Shown here piece by piece: positions 47,860-60,726 of a stretch of DNA of 64,000 nt. The notes beneath the pieces were generated by a model. The model was not told where the DNA came from and did not search any database. It worked only from the letters and a program-made list of their open reading frames with translations. The stretch comes from Parasitella parasitica (lineage: Eukaryota > Mucoromycota > Mucoromycetes > Mucorales > Mucoraceae): the NCBI GenBank assembly GCA_025201805.1, contig MU619314.1:1-64000 (forward strand). The letters run 5' to 3'. Within the stretch, counting starts at the first letter, position 1. Each line of letters starts with the position of its first letter. Position numbers and translations under genes: made by a program.

Positions 47860-50624
47860 TTAAACACTAACAAAAAGATTGATTGTGTTTGTATCGCCTC
47901 TATTCTCAAATGCCATTTGGACATCGTCATCAGAGTTAATAGTGATCATATCGCCATCTTCATCCAGATATTTCAGTCTCAAGTTGCCATTAGGTTGCAC
48001 ATTTGCAACAAGTCGAATCTTGCGCTCCACCCTGCTAATCAATTCATCGTACAAGACCTCAGTAGAGCACACAACCATATAGATGCCATCGTTATAGTTC
48101 AATTTGATTTTGACGGATCCAAATATATTATTAATGGGGGATAATGGTGTTTGTGGACTGCTGTGGTCAGATTTACGAGATGTACCACTGTTGTTAGCAT
48201 TGCTGTCTCTGGTGGGAGAATTAAGGGGCGAGGGTAATGCTTGATACAATGTACGTGAATTGAATGGCACTTCGGGTGTTTCTTCAATGCGGGAATTATG
48301 ATGGATATTTGGGCTGCTTTGTGTTCTGAGTCTAGGCGAGGACCCTATCTGTTGCTGGTATGCGGTTGCGTTCATTGTATAGTAAGTTGGTGCAGCTGAT
48401 TGTGATTGACTACGGTTTACGGGTGGAAGGGGGAACTGTCCATAGTCGTCTTCAGTACTGCTGCTACTGCTGCTGCTGATACCAGAAGACATAAAATTAG
48501 AAGCAATATCAGCTAATGGGGATGCGCCGACTCGACTAGAGCTAGCCGCGCTAGACTGTGAAGCACGAGATGATGTCGTGGGTGAAGAAGGATTAGATGG
48601 TGGTGGAGAAGCAGGGTAATAGTAATCAAAATAATTGTAAGTAGTTGCACTTGAGCTAGTGCGTGGAAGGGGACTATTTGAACCAGCAGTATAGCGTTGT
48701 TTTCCGTGTCCAGGTTGGTCAGCACCCATATTGCGAGGTACCTTCGATCTGCCAGAAATCGAATTTAGCAAATGAGCAGACAGAGAGTTTGATCTTGATC
48801 TTTGAGCAAGAGCAGCATCATCGTCGTATTCATCATCCTCATCCTCATCAGTGCGAAGAGATGCAGGCATGGACTGCTGGCTGTTTTGCATGGAAACAAG
48901 CTGGGTATTCGAAACATAGTTTTTTGTATGAGACATTCTTCTCTTGAGGGTGGATTCCCATAGCTTCACTTGCTCCTCGTTTCTAAATCTGAAAATAACG
49001 GTGTTGACTTCACTGTCTTTCCAGTCAACCAGAAGACACCAGTTACCCTCGCCAGTAGATGTGTTTCTAACAGAGAGAATTTTGCTCATCGCAATGAGGC
49101 CCTTGGGCTGCAGGCTTCCTCTGCGCTTTTTTTTGATAGATTTTCCAGATTTGTTCTTTATGGAATCTTTGCTTTCCTTGCAGATCAGCATGATTCTTTC
49201 AAAGAAGAAGATGAACATCTCCTTATCAGATTCGTCAGCTTGCTGCATCACCAGCTTGTCATGCAATAGCAAGCTTCCAAAGCTATCAATCTGGGCAGTT
49301 CGCAATTCGTCCACTCTCTTTTTCAAGTCATTCACAATTTGTATATTCTCATGTTTTCGTTGAGTTTCATTGACCTTTTCTGTCACACGTTTAACAGATT
49401 CTAAACCTTCTTCCATGTCTTCAAAGTGAGGCCAATCAGGTTTCATTGATTTGAGCAATTGCTGCAATAGCAAAGGGTACTTGCAAATACGCTGCACTGG
49501 TTTGATGAGCATAGAAGGTAGCTCATAAACTGGATTCAGAATATCAGCGAGTTTCTGTAATTTGGGCGCTTCTTGAACTACCAGATCTTGGGCAGAAAAG
49601 TAATTAGCGCAGTAAGGTTCATAGACAGTAAACTGATTTTCCAGCTGGCTGAATAGAGTTCCAAAGTTCTGCTCTTCGGCAGGTTTTTCTCCAATTTCTT
49701 CCAAGTGGATTAGGAAGCGACGCTGAAAATCGACTAGAGAATTGAGGTTTCCAAACAGATAGTGGATGGTATCGGCATTCAAAACGTCTTGGATCTGTAG
49801 CTCACGCATGTAGTTCTGTCTCAAGTTGTTAGTTGAATTGTCATCATTTGATGGAAATAAACTTTACCTGCAAGATCTCCAGATCTTGTACATATTTGCG
49901 TTCTGTCTCTAGTAATTCATGCACAACTTTGTCTCTTGTGTCTTTGGGCGCATTTGACGAGTTTCTATTGGCTGAATCATTTGTGGAAATGATCCCTTTT
50001 TCCTCCATCAACTGCAGGATCAAGTCAATAGTGTTTACAACCTACCGAATGAAATTAGTGGGGAGATCTCGATTACTTTATTTAGGAATCTACCTTGACG
50101 AATCCATTTGTATTGTCCTTGTAGAGATCAGACAATGTGAACAAATCCTCTTCCTTAAAGTCAAGCTGGTTTCGGCATGCAACAATGAAATGATACACTG
50201 TCTTTTTGCATTCGTTCACTTGTAAATTTTGGGTAAAATTCAGCTTGAGTAGCTGTGGTGGGTTTAGGGCATTAAATAACGTTGTAAGCGGAGTGCCTCG
50301 TCGACACAATTCCCATAGCTTTGTCAGGGGATCGTTTGAGTTGCTAGTGCTGTTCGTGGAGACTGATGACTCGGACGACATGATGGACGAGCCAGTTGTG
50401 GATAAAAGTAAGCCCAAGTTTTCAAAGTCTAAATAATATGTCATTCCCTCTACAAGTGCCAGCTTGTCGAGCACTGAACGACAGGTGTGATACAAGGATG
50501 TACCAGATGAAGGCTTATTGGTGATGGAGAAAGATGGCATTGGCATATCGATCATTGAGGTATTAGCAGATGATGCGGTTGACACTGTCCCGATTGAAGG
50601 GGATCTTGATTTCAAGGCAATCAT
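47860..50624 (-). CDS. CDC24: Cdc24-type RhoGEF (CH-DH-PH-PB1)
   Basis: Cdc24 activates Cdc42 and sets polarity in fungi. Exons: 50624-50094, 50041-49868, 49815-47860 (886 aa). Domains in order: a calponin-homology-type region (about 45-175, with PLTKLWELCRRGTPLTTLFN); the DH domain from about 213 (HELLETERKYVQDLEILQ) through PVQRICKYPLLLQQLLKSM; a PH domain (about 400-530, GSLLLHDKLVM to WESTLKRR); a long Ser/Pro/Asn-rich linker; and a C-terminal PB1 domain (last 80 residues) with the acidic OPCA-type motif YLDEDGDMITINSDDDVQ, used to bind a Bem1-type scaffold. Length is close to the yeast protein. It probably supports hyphal tip growth. Confidence 0.95.
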
Positions 50625-50810
50625 TTTTGAAAGGAGTAAAAAGTATAATGAAAGAAAAGAAAGAGAGAGAGAAAAATAGACAACTGAAAATCAAACTTAG
50701 GGCCCGCTTAAATACATGTTTGCACAAAACAGGACAAGTTTAATTTACACAGCTGTGCACCGCAGGTGATCAACTCAATATTTCGGCGGATAGTTAAACC
50801 CAGTGTAACT

Positions 50811-51467
50811 CTACATGTTTATTTTTTTGTACCAGAAAACACCTAGACCAATGACACAATATGGGATTACGTCTCTGGCAAGATAGCTAGCTCTGCTGCA
50901 CAAGACATCGTTTCTCAATATGACAAACTCTTCATTCTGATGGACATAATTGTACTGCATGCGCTTCTGAAATAAGATTCGTTTGGTTACCCAGGTTAAA
51001 CACGCTGTTAATCCTATTGTGATCCCTGCAATCGTAACATTTGGTAAAGGTAAATTACCACGTTCGAACACACCAAACTGGACTGCATCTGCCCCTCTTT
51101 TTAATTTGAACATGCTATTGTGCTTGAGCTGGTAGAAGACATATCCCCACAAACTGGATAGCAATGTCATGTAAATCCTGCTTTTGTGTCGCTGATGATG
51201 TATTTGTTTTCGCAGCACCGCTTGAAGTGCTTTACAGCCATTTTGGATGTGAATAACCGGTATATCGCTGCATATCACTATCGACAATTCTTGTGGATTT
51301 GATATACCAACTGCTAATAGGGGCGTCGTCTTATGATTCAACATTCTAGATTTTACTTGAGATTCTTTCCACTTTTGTTGAGCTACATGAATCACTCGTA
51401 AAATGTCCTTAGAATCTAGGACAGATAGTCTAGATGAGATAATAGCTGATGCTGGTATGTCGATCAT
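50811..51467 (-). CDS. Unknown protein with two predicted membrane segments
   Basis: A single uninterrupted frame of 218 aa. I do not recognise the family. Residues 1-115 are soluble-looking (MIDIPASAIISSRLSVLDS, with a QQKWKESQVKSR basic helix). Hydrophobic stretches lie at about 143-165 (NVTIAGITIGLTACLTWVTK) and near the C-terminus (DVIPYCVIGLGVFWYKK), which ends in KKINM. A possible third is VYMTLLSSLWGYVFYQL-like at about 100-115. It lies 186 bp upstream of CDC24 on the same strand. The long clean frame in AT-rich DNA supports a real gene. Confidence 0.6.
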   Translation of the reverse strand: MIDIPASAIISSRLSVLDSKDILRVIHVAQQKWKESQVKSRMLNHKTTPLLAVGISNPQELSIVICSDIPVIHIQNGCKALQAVLRKQIHHQRHKSRIYMTLLSSLWGYVFYQLKHNSMFKLKRGADAVQFGVFERGNLPLPNVTIAGITIGLTACLTWVTKRILFQKRMQYNYVHQNEEFVILRNDVLCSRASYLARDVIPYCVIGLGVFWYKKINM

Positions 51468-52872
51468 AAAAGCTGCTTCTTAATCTGCGTAATTTAGTTG
51501 CTGATTTGTAAAAGTGTAAATACTGCTGTTGGTTGCTCAAGCTGTAGTATGTACATGAAAATTTGAACACGAGATGTTGAATTTGATTGTATGAAAAACT
51601 CCTCCCCCACTAGGAGCAATCGATGTCACAGACGCTAGAAAAAACAAAGCCTGTGTTTTCTTTATGTCCCTATCGATATGCTAGTATACAATGAATACAA
51701 AGAATATGCACATAAATTATGCATGCTCGAATACATGAAACTGTTACCTGGTTAAACCGAGTAAAACAGTTTCTTAACAATTGTTAAGATAATACTTCTC
51801 TTTTTTTGTTCGTTATAATTAAATGGCGTTGTAAACTAAATGCATGATTGCCTTTATCTACAACACCAATGATAGACATGCCTCTGACAAAATATACAAT
51901 TGCTATAGTAACTAATTCTTAGAAATACTACACTGTATACAGATCATAGCCTATATTATGATATTTCAAAAGATAACAAAAAACGTCAAATTATAGACAC
52001 TGTAGAGGCATTGGTGGGCCCTGTCCTATTTTAATTCGGATTATATAGTTATTAAATGTGTATTTGACAGCATTACACATTTATGTACATATATCTGAAG
52101 ACTTTATGTTGAAAGAAGCACTGTTAAAAATTGAATTTGGTAAGGTTAACTATTCATAATTTAAACACATCCTATTTGAAAACTACTTCATCAAACACAT
52201 CTTATGTAGTAACTTGCAAAAACGATCTGTACTAATTATTATCTCTGCACAATATTACGCAGAAGGCGGTTGAGATGCTTCCGTTAATTAAGCTTTACAT
52301 ATTTATTTTGCATTATTTAACAGCATATCCGTGTTTCATTAATATCTGTCATTTTTGCCGACCTGAAACACATCTTGATGTCCAAGGAAACAGCTTCTTA
52401 ACAATAACAAAACCTCATAGTAACTTGTTCGCAATTTGAAATCTACGAAAACCGTGTATTTTTGTTCCTGAGAAATGAGCGTTGTAAAAACAATTGTTGG
52501 TAGGAATAGTAAATCAATGGTGCAAGGAACAATACTGGCAACCTAAACATTGGTTATTCTACAAAATATTTTTTGATTTGCATTTACCGATGTGTATATT
52601 TAACATAATTGGCTCTAACAGATACTTTTTCATCCAGAAAAGGATCTCCTCAAATAATGTGAAGATAAAGAGAGATGTGGTTTACCGTTTGTGATTGTGT
52701 ATCTATATTACCGTCATCCCACTACTAGTTACTATCTGTTTACGTATCGTTGTTTGTGGCGTATATAATAATATTAATTTATACCAAAATATGTGTGCCC
52801 GAAAATGGATTTATGATGTGTACAGTATCTTTTTTCATCATTCGCTTTCGTTATTCTAATTTGCTAAAAACA
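51468..52872. other. Gene-poor AT-rich DNA
   Basis: No gene or RNA recognised. One 66-codon frame (52494-52694) is not convincing. The first 100 bp would contain the promoter of the unknown membrane protein. Confidence 0.4.
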
Positions 52873-54403
52873 TGTCTTCTATTTCTACAAGTAAAATTCG
52901 CATTGAGGAAGAATGAATGAATTAGGCGTAGTATTCCTTGCAGGTAGTAGAGACTATTCGAAAGGAACCAAGAGTCGCGCCTCACTCGCGCAATTTGTGG
53001 ATGATAATAAAGAGCAAACAAAATTGTTTATAAGACAATTTGATAGTGAAAAACACAGGTAACAAACAATTTAGTAAACAAGTATGTTGCTCAGTTCAAA
53101 ACTACCTACCCAACAAGAAAGAGAGTAACAGGAAAGCAGATGGATCTTGGTATTATCGATTCAGAAGCAAGACTGGAGAGAGGTGTTCGAATCGAGAGCT
53201 ACAGAACACACAGCCATCGTATTTCCCAATTCTGACAATAACTTTCCTTCGACCCTCATTTCTAATTCCAAGAGCTTCTTTTCTAAATTATTATGGTAAC
53301 ACACCAAATTCAGAATGTTGTTTCTTCACAAGTAAAAAAACCTGATCCAAGGCCCTAGAATTTGTGTTTTAATTAGTGTAAAAGAAATAAACATAAAATA
53401 CATATACTTACATTAATTGCTGTAGGTTTCCATTTATAAAAAGTCCTTGACTTTCTGCTAATGTGCGTGCTTCTTACTGGAACACATTAAATCCTTCGAT
53501 TGTATTGTAACCATGGCTTGCTTTTTCGGGCACTTCTTCCGTATCTCCTGTATCTACTGTGTCTTCTACACTATCACCGTTGTTGCCACTGATCCTGCCT
53601 CTAGTACCTCTTCCAGCCACCGAAATCCCAGTCTCCGGTAAGTTTTGATATCATGATTTTATATGGTAAATATTGCTGTAATGTCTTCAATAGATATGTA
53701 AGCTCAATATAGTTCTCCTTAGGACAAATACACATAGCACTGGTACAGAGGATGAACGCACAAATGCAGAGATGGTTATTTTAAAACAAAGAACCATTGA
53801 TTACACTAATGGTACTGTGAGGTCAAGTTCAGCGAACGTAATAGCAACATTGTCGAGGTGCACAATGATATGATGAAGTTAGCAAGGTTTGGAAAAAAGC
53901 TTTATGGCGAAGAGGATTTGCATGGTAGGTGTCTATCAAAAATCATCTGCAAAAACAGTTTTATTTTTCGACATTTATCATAAATATCAGATATTTGCTC
54001 ATAACTTTTGCTAAAATGACCGCAGACGAATAAGTCTTTTCCTGAAGATGCCCTAATTTAGTAACGTTTGACACTTCCTGTCGAAAGCTGATTTTATGCA
54101 GATAAACATTAATTAAGATAAAGTTTAGTATGAATAGAGATCCTATCTTATGCCAATAAAAGTCTTCAATTTTGTATCTAGTTTTACAAAGTATTCTTTA
54201 TCACTTTTAAAAAAACATTTATGCAACTTCTCGCTGCATCCTTTAACTGGCACAGTAAACAAGACATGGACTCAATATGGCAATTGATAAAATTAGTTAA
54301 TAGCTCAGATACTGTAGAAGAATATGGCATGCGTTTTATGGCTGTCGTTCGATTTGATTCTTTGGATTTTAAAGATAGGCAAATCATGCGCAATCTTTAT
54401 TAG
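52873..54403 (+). pseudogene. Scattered coding-like fragments, possible decayed gene
   Basis: Several short segments look like exons of a protein but do not join into one frame. They are about 52958-53057 (ASLAQFVDDNKEQTKLFIRQ), about 53130-53215 (ESNRKADGSWYYRFRSKTG), 53514-53638 (a hydrophobic start MACFFGHFFRISC), about 53723-53940 (RTIDYTNGT, then after a frame change EVKFSERNSNIVEVHND) and 54221-54403 (KLVNSSDTVEEYGMRFMAV). The ESNRKADG word and the general style recall multicopy Mucorales-specific gene families, but this is from memory and weak. A functional gene is unlikely because of the frame change near 53815. Confidence 0.35.
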
Positions 54404-55042
54404 ATGTGAAAGCGGTTATAGTCATTAAACTTTAATCCTCGTTGTCTTATGGTTTTTTTTTGCTATATCCTTGCCTGATAAATATCTTTATATTTAGGAT
54501 GCCGGAAAATTCGTTAATAGACGAGTTACCACTGAATGATATGCTATATCTGCCCTAGCCAATGTATCAAGGATTGTATTTAGCATACGTTTAGCAGTTC
54601 CATGCCAAAGAGGTATTTATTGTTTAATTCTGGCAATATTAAAAATCTAGTAAAAACAGAAATGCTATGTATTTCACATTCCAATTCTGGAAACGTGGCA
54701 AAATAAACAGTGTAAACCCATTCGGACAAAATCAAAATTTCGGTTACATTGCATAGCATGTTTTTATTAATTGTAAATACAACAGATATGACACTAGCTT
54801 GCGTATTTCTTGTCATGCGAGCATAATATTGAAAAATGTTCAAGGCATTGATGAATTTATAAGTACTATAATATAATACCTGCTATTTGTGCTGGAGTGT
54901 TAATATTTGTTTCATGTAAATCCAAGATTTGTGCTAGTTATAAATGTAATGCACAAAATTAGGGAATGCTGTATACTTGAACTCAGTATCATATAAATGC
55001 AGCAGGCCTTTTTAACCCTTTGCTTCAATACACTATTTCAAA
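54404..55042. other. Upstream region of the beta-glucosidase gene
   Basis: AT-rich with no gene. The start codon at 55043 follows a CTTTGCTTCAATACACTATTTC leader; a TATA-like ATATAAAT lies at about 54992. Confidence 0.4.
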
Positions 55043-57718
55043 ATGCTCTCCATTAGACAAAGCATATACCTGGTTTTGCTATTTTCGTTGAGTAGTTGTA
55101 CGGCATTAGCTACCAATACAGAACACCACAAATACGGTACACTCAGTAACAAAGAATATGATCGGCCTGGATTCACTATTGATGATGACATTATATATAT
55201 GATTGGGAAAATGTCAGTTGAAGAGAAGATTGGACAAATGACGCAAATAAATCAGGATTTGGTGTTGGGGAAAAATGGCAAACTTAATCGTACAGCAGTA
55301 GAGCATTACGCCAAGAATTATTATGTCGGCTCATACTTGAACCAGTTGGCAGTGTATGTGATAAAAAAGTTATATATATAGTTAAACGTGACATATACTA
55401 ACAGTTTGCATGTGTATAGCGATGGCAAGAATTATGGCGCTGCAGATTATGCTAAAATCATCGAAGAGATTCAAGATATTACACTGTCAGTCAACTCAAC
55501 TTTTAAGATTCCAATCATCTACGGGTATGCCTCTTGTATTTTCTACTGATTTAGCATAACTTACGTAATATTTTATGATAGACTGGATCATATTCATGGA
55601 GCTCATTACGTCGCAAACAGTAAGGGTTTATAACGCTTAACGCAATTATGTACTTATCAGATACCCAAAATAGCCACAATATTTCCTCATGGCATCAACA
55701 TAGCCGCAAGCTTCAATCCTGAACTGGCGTATGAATCAGCCTCTATCACTGCCAGAGATACTCGTGCATCTGGTGTACAATGGTAATTATATCTTTCATG
55801 TGAAGATAGAAAATTCTTGGCCAACATCATGAATTTATACAGGACATTTGCCCCCGTACTAGATATTCCAGTTAACAAGCAATGGCCCCGAGTGTTTGAG
55901 AACTTTGGAGAAGACCCTCATTTGTCTTCTGTTATGGGCGTAGCTTCTATCAGAGGTTACCAAGGAAAGTACAAGACAGACCGTTCCAAAGTTGCTGCTT
56001 GCATGAAGCACTTCATTGCTTATGGCGCCCCGTACAGGTACGTACTGACACGTGTGCTACATTCAAGTATACGTTTATTAAAATAGGCATATATGTGTAG
56101 TGGACAAGATCGTGATTCAACAGTTGTTTCTGAAAGAACAATTTATGACTACTTTGTACCTGGATTCCAAGCTGCTATTGATGCTGGTGTTGCAACGGCC
56201 ATGGAAAGTTACATCGACATCAACGGTGAACCCGTAGTTTCTTCCAAAAAGTACTTGAGACAGCTTTTGAGAGATCAAATGAAGTTTGATGGCATGCTAG
56301 TTACGGACTGGCAAGAGATTGAAAACTTGCATATCAAACATATGGTGGCAGCTACTCACAAAGAAGCTGTTCGTATGGCTATTGCAGATACAAGTATTGA
56401 CATGTCCATGGTTCCTCAAGACGTTATTTTCTTTGAATCCATGATGGATCTGATTAAAGAGGGCCGTGTGTCAATGGAGCGTGTAGACGAATCTGTTGCT
56501 CGTTTATTGCAACTCAAGAAGGATCTGGGTCTTTTAGAACCAAATGGATGGAAAGCTGACCCCAAATTACAAGAAATGGTACAAAATGACAGCGATATCG
56601 CGGTTGCTGTGGAGGCTGCAAGGGAATCCCTGACACTACTCAAGAATGAAAATACTGCATTACCATTTACAAAAGATAAAGTCAGGCGAGTGCTTGTTGT
56701 TGGTCCTACTGGTGATAATTTGGGTCATCTGGCCGGCGGATGGACCATTCAATGGCAAGGAGCCACTGAGGATGCTTGGCATGGCAATGTCAGTGATGAG
56801 CAATTCTATAACAAAGGTATTAGTATCATAGAGGGTATGCAAAACGCAGCTCCTGAGGGCGTGCAGGTCGAATATATGCGAGGCTTTACCATTGATGGAA
56901 AAGACGACAACATGAATTTGCTTCTAGAAAAGGCCAAGGATTTCGATGCTTTTGTCGTTTGCATAGGTGAACACGTATATTCCGAATTACCTGGAAATAT
57001 TCATGATATGACTCTACCTCAAGGCCAGATTGATCATGTAGACAAACTTGCAAGCTTCATTGGCAAAGAAAAGCCTTTAGTCACTGTTTTGTTGGAAGGA
57101 AGGCCTCGCATATTGGATTCTATTGAAAATAACTCGGATGCGATATTGCAAGCATACCTTCCTGGTCCCTGGGGCGGTCAAGCTATTGGTGAAGTAATTT
57201 TTGGCCTTACAAACCCTTCTGGAAAACTACCCTATACATATCCTAAATATGCTGGTGATACTACGCTGAATTACTGGCGACCTGCCAACGACATTTGGGA
57301 TCCTCTTTATGAATTTGGCCATGGCCTCAGCTATTCTTCATTCCGATACAGCAATATTACGGTTGATGGTTTGTCGAACGCCGATGAAACGCAATACTTG
57401 ATTACTGGTGAAAAGGAGAAGGAAGTGTCTGTCAACATCACGAATACTAGTCCAGTAGACGGCAAAGAGACTATCATGATGTTTGTTAAGCAGCCATTCC
57501 GTATAGTAACACCACCAGCAAAACTCTTGAAAGCATTCCAAAAGGTGATGATTCCAGCAGGAGAAACTGTCAATATTCGCTTCTATGTAGACGCTGATTT
57601 ATTCCGTTACACTGGCCTTGATGGCGTCCCACAGAATACCATTGATAATGGATCTGTCAAAATCTTGATTGGAGATCAGGAATTTGAACTGCAAGTTGTT
57701 AACAATAACGACGAATAA
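55043..57718 (+). CDS. Secreted GH3 family beta-glucosidase
   Basis: Glycoside hydrolase family 3 enzymes remove terminal beta-D-glucosyl residues, here most likely from cell-wall or cellulose-derived oligosaccharides outside the cell. Exons: 55043-55353, 55420-55524, 55582-55619, 55674-55782, 55843-56037, 56101-57718 (791 aa, phases agree). A signal peptide (MLSIRQSIYLVLLFSLSSC) opens the protein. The N-terminal TIM barrel has MSVEEKIGQMTQ, GLDHIHGAHY, FAPVLDI, RVFENFGEDP and the KHFIAYG motif. The catalytic nucleophile is Asp322 in GMLVTDW. The alpha/beta sandwich domain and a C-terminal fibronectin-III-like domain (from about residue 680, AKLLKAFQKV) follow. It is closer to the slime-mould/plant-type GH3 group than to typical Aspergillus enzymes, by impression only. 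Confidence 0.94.
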
Positions 57719-57787
57719 ATTTTTCATGTACTTTCAGTCGTAGTTTATTTAGTTTGGATATCTATCTTTATTTTTTTTTTTTTTTTT

Positions 57788-59704
57788 TTATAGGCTTTCA
57801 TTCAAATTTTCGAGGTATTGTGGAACGGGTAAAACAGTATATTCTGTGTTCTCCACCTTGATGTCGAGCGGGTTGTCTCTGAAATTTTCAAAAACAACAA
57901 ACGACGAGGAAGCATCGTTCGGTTCAACGATGAACTTGCCGTATTTCAAAAATAAAGACTCTGCTGTTGCTTTGTCAAAGGTTGTGCCTTCACTGTACTT
58001 GACGAGGATAGTGTTACTCTGGTTAGAGATAGCTTCCGGCCCGGCAAAGTCAAAGTAATCAAAGGCGGTGCGAACAAGAGCTGTTTTGTTCATTATGGGA
58101 GGAAGCACATTTTTCATGCTACCATGCCTGTTTTCTAAATCAACACGAATAGACCCATAATTATAGACTTCTTCCTCGTCTAAATCCCAGTTACTTTCAT
58201 TAGCTGCCTTGTCATCTTCGCTATCGCTAATCTCCCAGCCATCGGCATCTACCTTGGGTTCTTTTTGTTTCTCTCGCTCCCTTTCCTTTGCTTCTTGATC
58301 AGCTAATATTTGTGCCTCACTCGCAGCGTATTTTTCAGGGTTTCTAGCTTTATACAGATAAGACACGAGCTTCAAGTAAACGAATCCGGTCATAAAAGCG
58401 TCATAGCCAGCTTCGTGCGCCATTTCCGTCAAATAGCGAGAAAATCCAGAGTGCATGTCTATTTGGGGGTTTTTGAATTGTTCTTTTGTTGTCTCGAATC
58501 TCAAGCTTTCTAGCGAGGTGCCTGACCCAAAGATGGCCTAAAAGCGGATGTCCTAGTTAGTATGCCTGGATCACTCCTTATTTTTGGCGCCTTACATTCA
58601 ATTCAGGCTCTGCGGTGCACATGTACTTGGTGTCAGCCATTCTGCCAATATACAATTAGATTAGCATAAACAGACCAACATGTTGAGCATGCATTTTACT
58701 TTGGGAATAGTCGATGAGCAAGTATCTTGAATTCCGTAAGAGTCTCAGGCAAAGGTTCTACAAACTGCCCGATCATATGGCAAACATCCAAAAGCATATT
58801 GTGGCCGACAATGGTCTTGCCAGATTGCGAAATCAAATCAATCACCTTTCTGAATCCAATAGCAGATGCAAGGTCTTTTTCAAATCGCTCCCTCTTCTCT
58901 GCGGTTCTGTCTTGCATTTGTTTCTCTGACAGCTTGACTATGCGGATGAATCCCTGCATGCCAATTGCTGTCAGACCGTCAAATCTAGCTTGAGGTTAAT
59001 ACATGTGCGGCATGAATCATACGATGAATTACTTTCTGGCTTCTTGGTAGAGTAAGCGTCTTTGATATGCGTTTTTCGCTGTGATGTTTACACCATCATC
59101 ATCGTCGGTCTTTTCAGCATTGATCCAATCAGTGATTTTTTGTCTCGCATCATTGACAAAATCCACCTCTTTGTCGTCAATTGGGATGTCTGGCATATCA
59201 TCGTTCATCCTCTTGGTGGCGGCAGCGACGAATTCATTTTCTTCAGCAACAGTTAGATAGGAAATTCCTTGATATACCCACTTGTTGAAGTCAAACCGTT
59301 GTTTTGTCAGGAAATCAAAGGCTTGCGCCTGGGTCATGAACACTCGGCTAGTCTGAATTTGACCGGCAATAGTGGTTGGAAAAATGTAAAAGTTGAAGGG
59401 CTTTGCCGTGTATCTTCCGGAGGGCTCATCCCAGGTAAACGTGCACAGGCCAAATTGAATGATCAAGAACCTTTCAGTAGCTTCTTTGTATTCTTGATAT
59501 CGATCTGCCATGTTATACAGTCTCACAGAAGTGGGTGGACGATGGAGGCCTTTTGCAGAGATTGATCAGTTCAGATTTAGCCGAGGCATAAATGGGTGGG
59601 ACCCTACCTGATAACTCGGTATCAATTGATATAAAATCGCATTCTTTCAGAGCCTTTTCAACTTCTGGTAACTTTTGTAGGAACTGATGCCTTGATATCT
59701 CCAT
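57788..59704 (-). CDS. PARN: Poly(A)-specific ribonuclease PARN
   Basis: PARN is a DEDD-family 3' exonuclease that shortens poly(A) tails and matures small RNAs. Exons: 59704-59608, 59549-59033, 58984-58700, 58641-58596, 58537-57788 (564 aa, phases agree). Active-site residues are Asp28 and Glu30 in FISIDTELSG (the same numbers as in the human enzyme), a third Asp in VGHNMLLDVCHMI, and HEAGYDAFMTG for the last Asp and neighbouring His. Family segments also include FLIIQFGLCTF and FDFNKWVYQGI. A charged linker and an RRM-like C-terminal part (FIVEPNDASSSFVVF) follow. The start ATG at 59704 was chosen because MEI opens other PARN proteins. It converges on the beta-glucosidase with 69 bp between stops. 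Confidence 0.93.
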
Positions 59705-59822
59705 TTCACACTTTTTTTTTAGACACTGCAAGCAGCTAAAAAGGACGCGCTGCTTTTTTGCATGTCGTCCTATTTAAAACTTTTTTTCACTGTCAGATAT
59801 TCACATCTACCTCCTTTCAACT

Positions 59823-60726
59823 ATGCTTGGAAGATCATTCAAACAAAGAGTACTGCAGCGTCAACTTTTTAGGTTTACCTTGGTTGGCATTTCTCTGGGC
59901 AAACAACAGCGCAAATTGCACTCATTCCGACTATTGTCTTCTACAGCTGTGGCATATAAACACTGGCACCACCACCACCAACACCATTACACAGCCAAGC
60001 ATACCTGCTGGAAATGCTTAAAAGAGAGTGTTGGTAGATCGAACATCATTTGTGACATCGGAAACTGCAAAGCTCTTTCAACCTGCAGCAGAAAACACTG
60101 ATATGTTCCAACGGCTCGAGTTGGGGGCACTCAACCTTGATGTGGGCCAACATTTGTTGAAGCGAAATTATTCAAAGCTGCAACGCATAGCACATCCTGA
60201 TAATAGTTTTAGACGCTCTTCAGAGGTAAGCGAAACACCACCGTGAGTTTGGGACACTGTTATTTATCTGTCATTGTCGGCAGAGGGAGAGCACGGATTT
60301 GCAGTGGCTCAGTCTGCACTGGTCAGCAAGGCGTACCAAAAAGCAACTGCCAAATACATGCTGAAAATGGCTACTGATTCAAAAACTCTGAACAGTCCCC
60401 GCCTTATTAATGGAAGTGATGATGGACTCGGTTGAGAAATTAGAGCAATGCCAAACAAAAAGCTTAGGTGGATAAACTGAGGAAAATAAACGATGGCGGG
60501 TACAAAACATTGTGATGAGCAGTGGTGGTATATGTATATTTTTTTTTTATTGATTTGAGCGTTAGATAACGTGGAATCTACTTTACAACGATTATCCGCA
60601 TCATTCGACCAGGGAGACTATCATCAAGTCAAAGAGAACATTGTCAAGCTTCAGTTCAGGCAAAATATCCAACAAGCTATTCAAAATTGGGAACCTGGAA
60701 AGCAAATTGAGATGCATCACTTCTGA
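59823..60726 (+). pseudogene. HSCB/Jac1-type J-protein co-chaperone, apparently broken
   Basis: HSCB/Jac1 hands iron-sulfur clusters from the ISU scaffold to mitochondrial Hsp70. Order kept: a basic, His-rich mitochondrial leader; a zinc pair CWKC; a second C-x4-C (IICDIGNC); the FQPAAENTDMFQRLEL segment; LKRNYSKLQRIAHPD with the HPD motif; FAVAQSALVSKAYQ; LMEVMMDSVEKLEQ; EENKRWRVQNIVMSSG; and the C-terminal WEPGKQIEMHHF that binds the scaffold. The frame changes near 60087 and in a CCCC run near 60405, and a TAA interrupts it near 60474. The first break could instead be a 55-nt intron, and the TAA could be spliced out, but the second frame change has no splice solution I could find. The 3' end overlaps the carrier gene by 10 bp. 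Confidence 0.72.
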
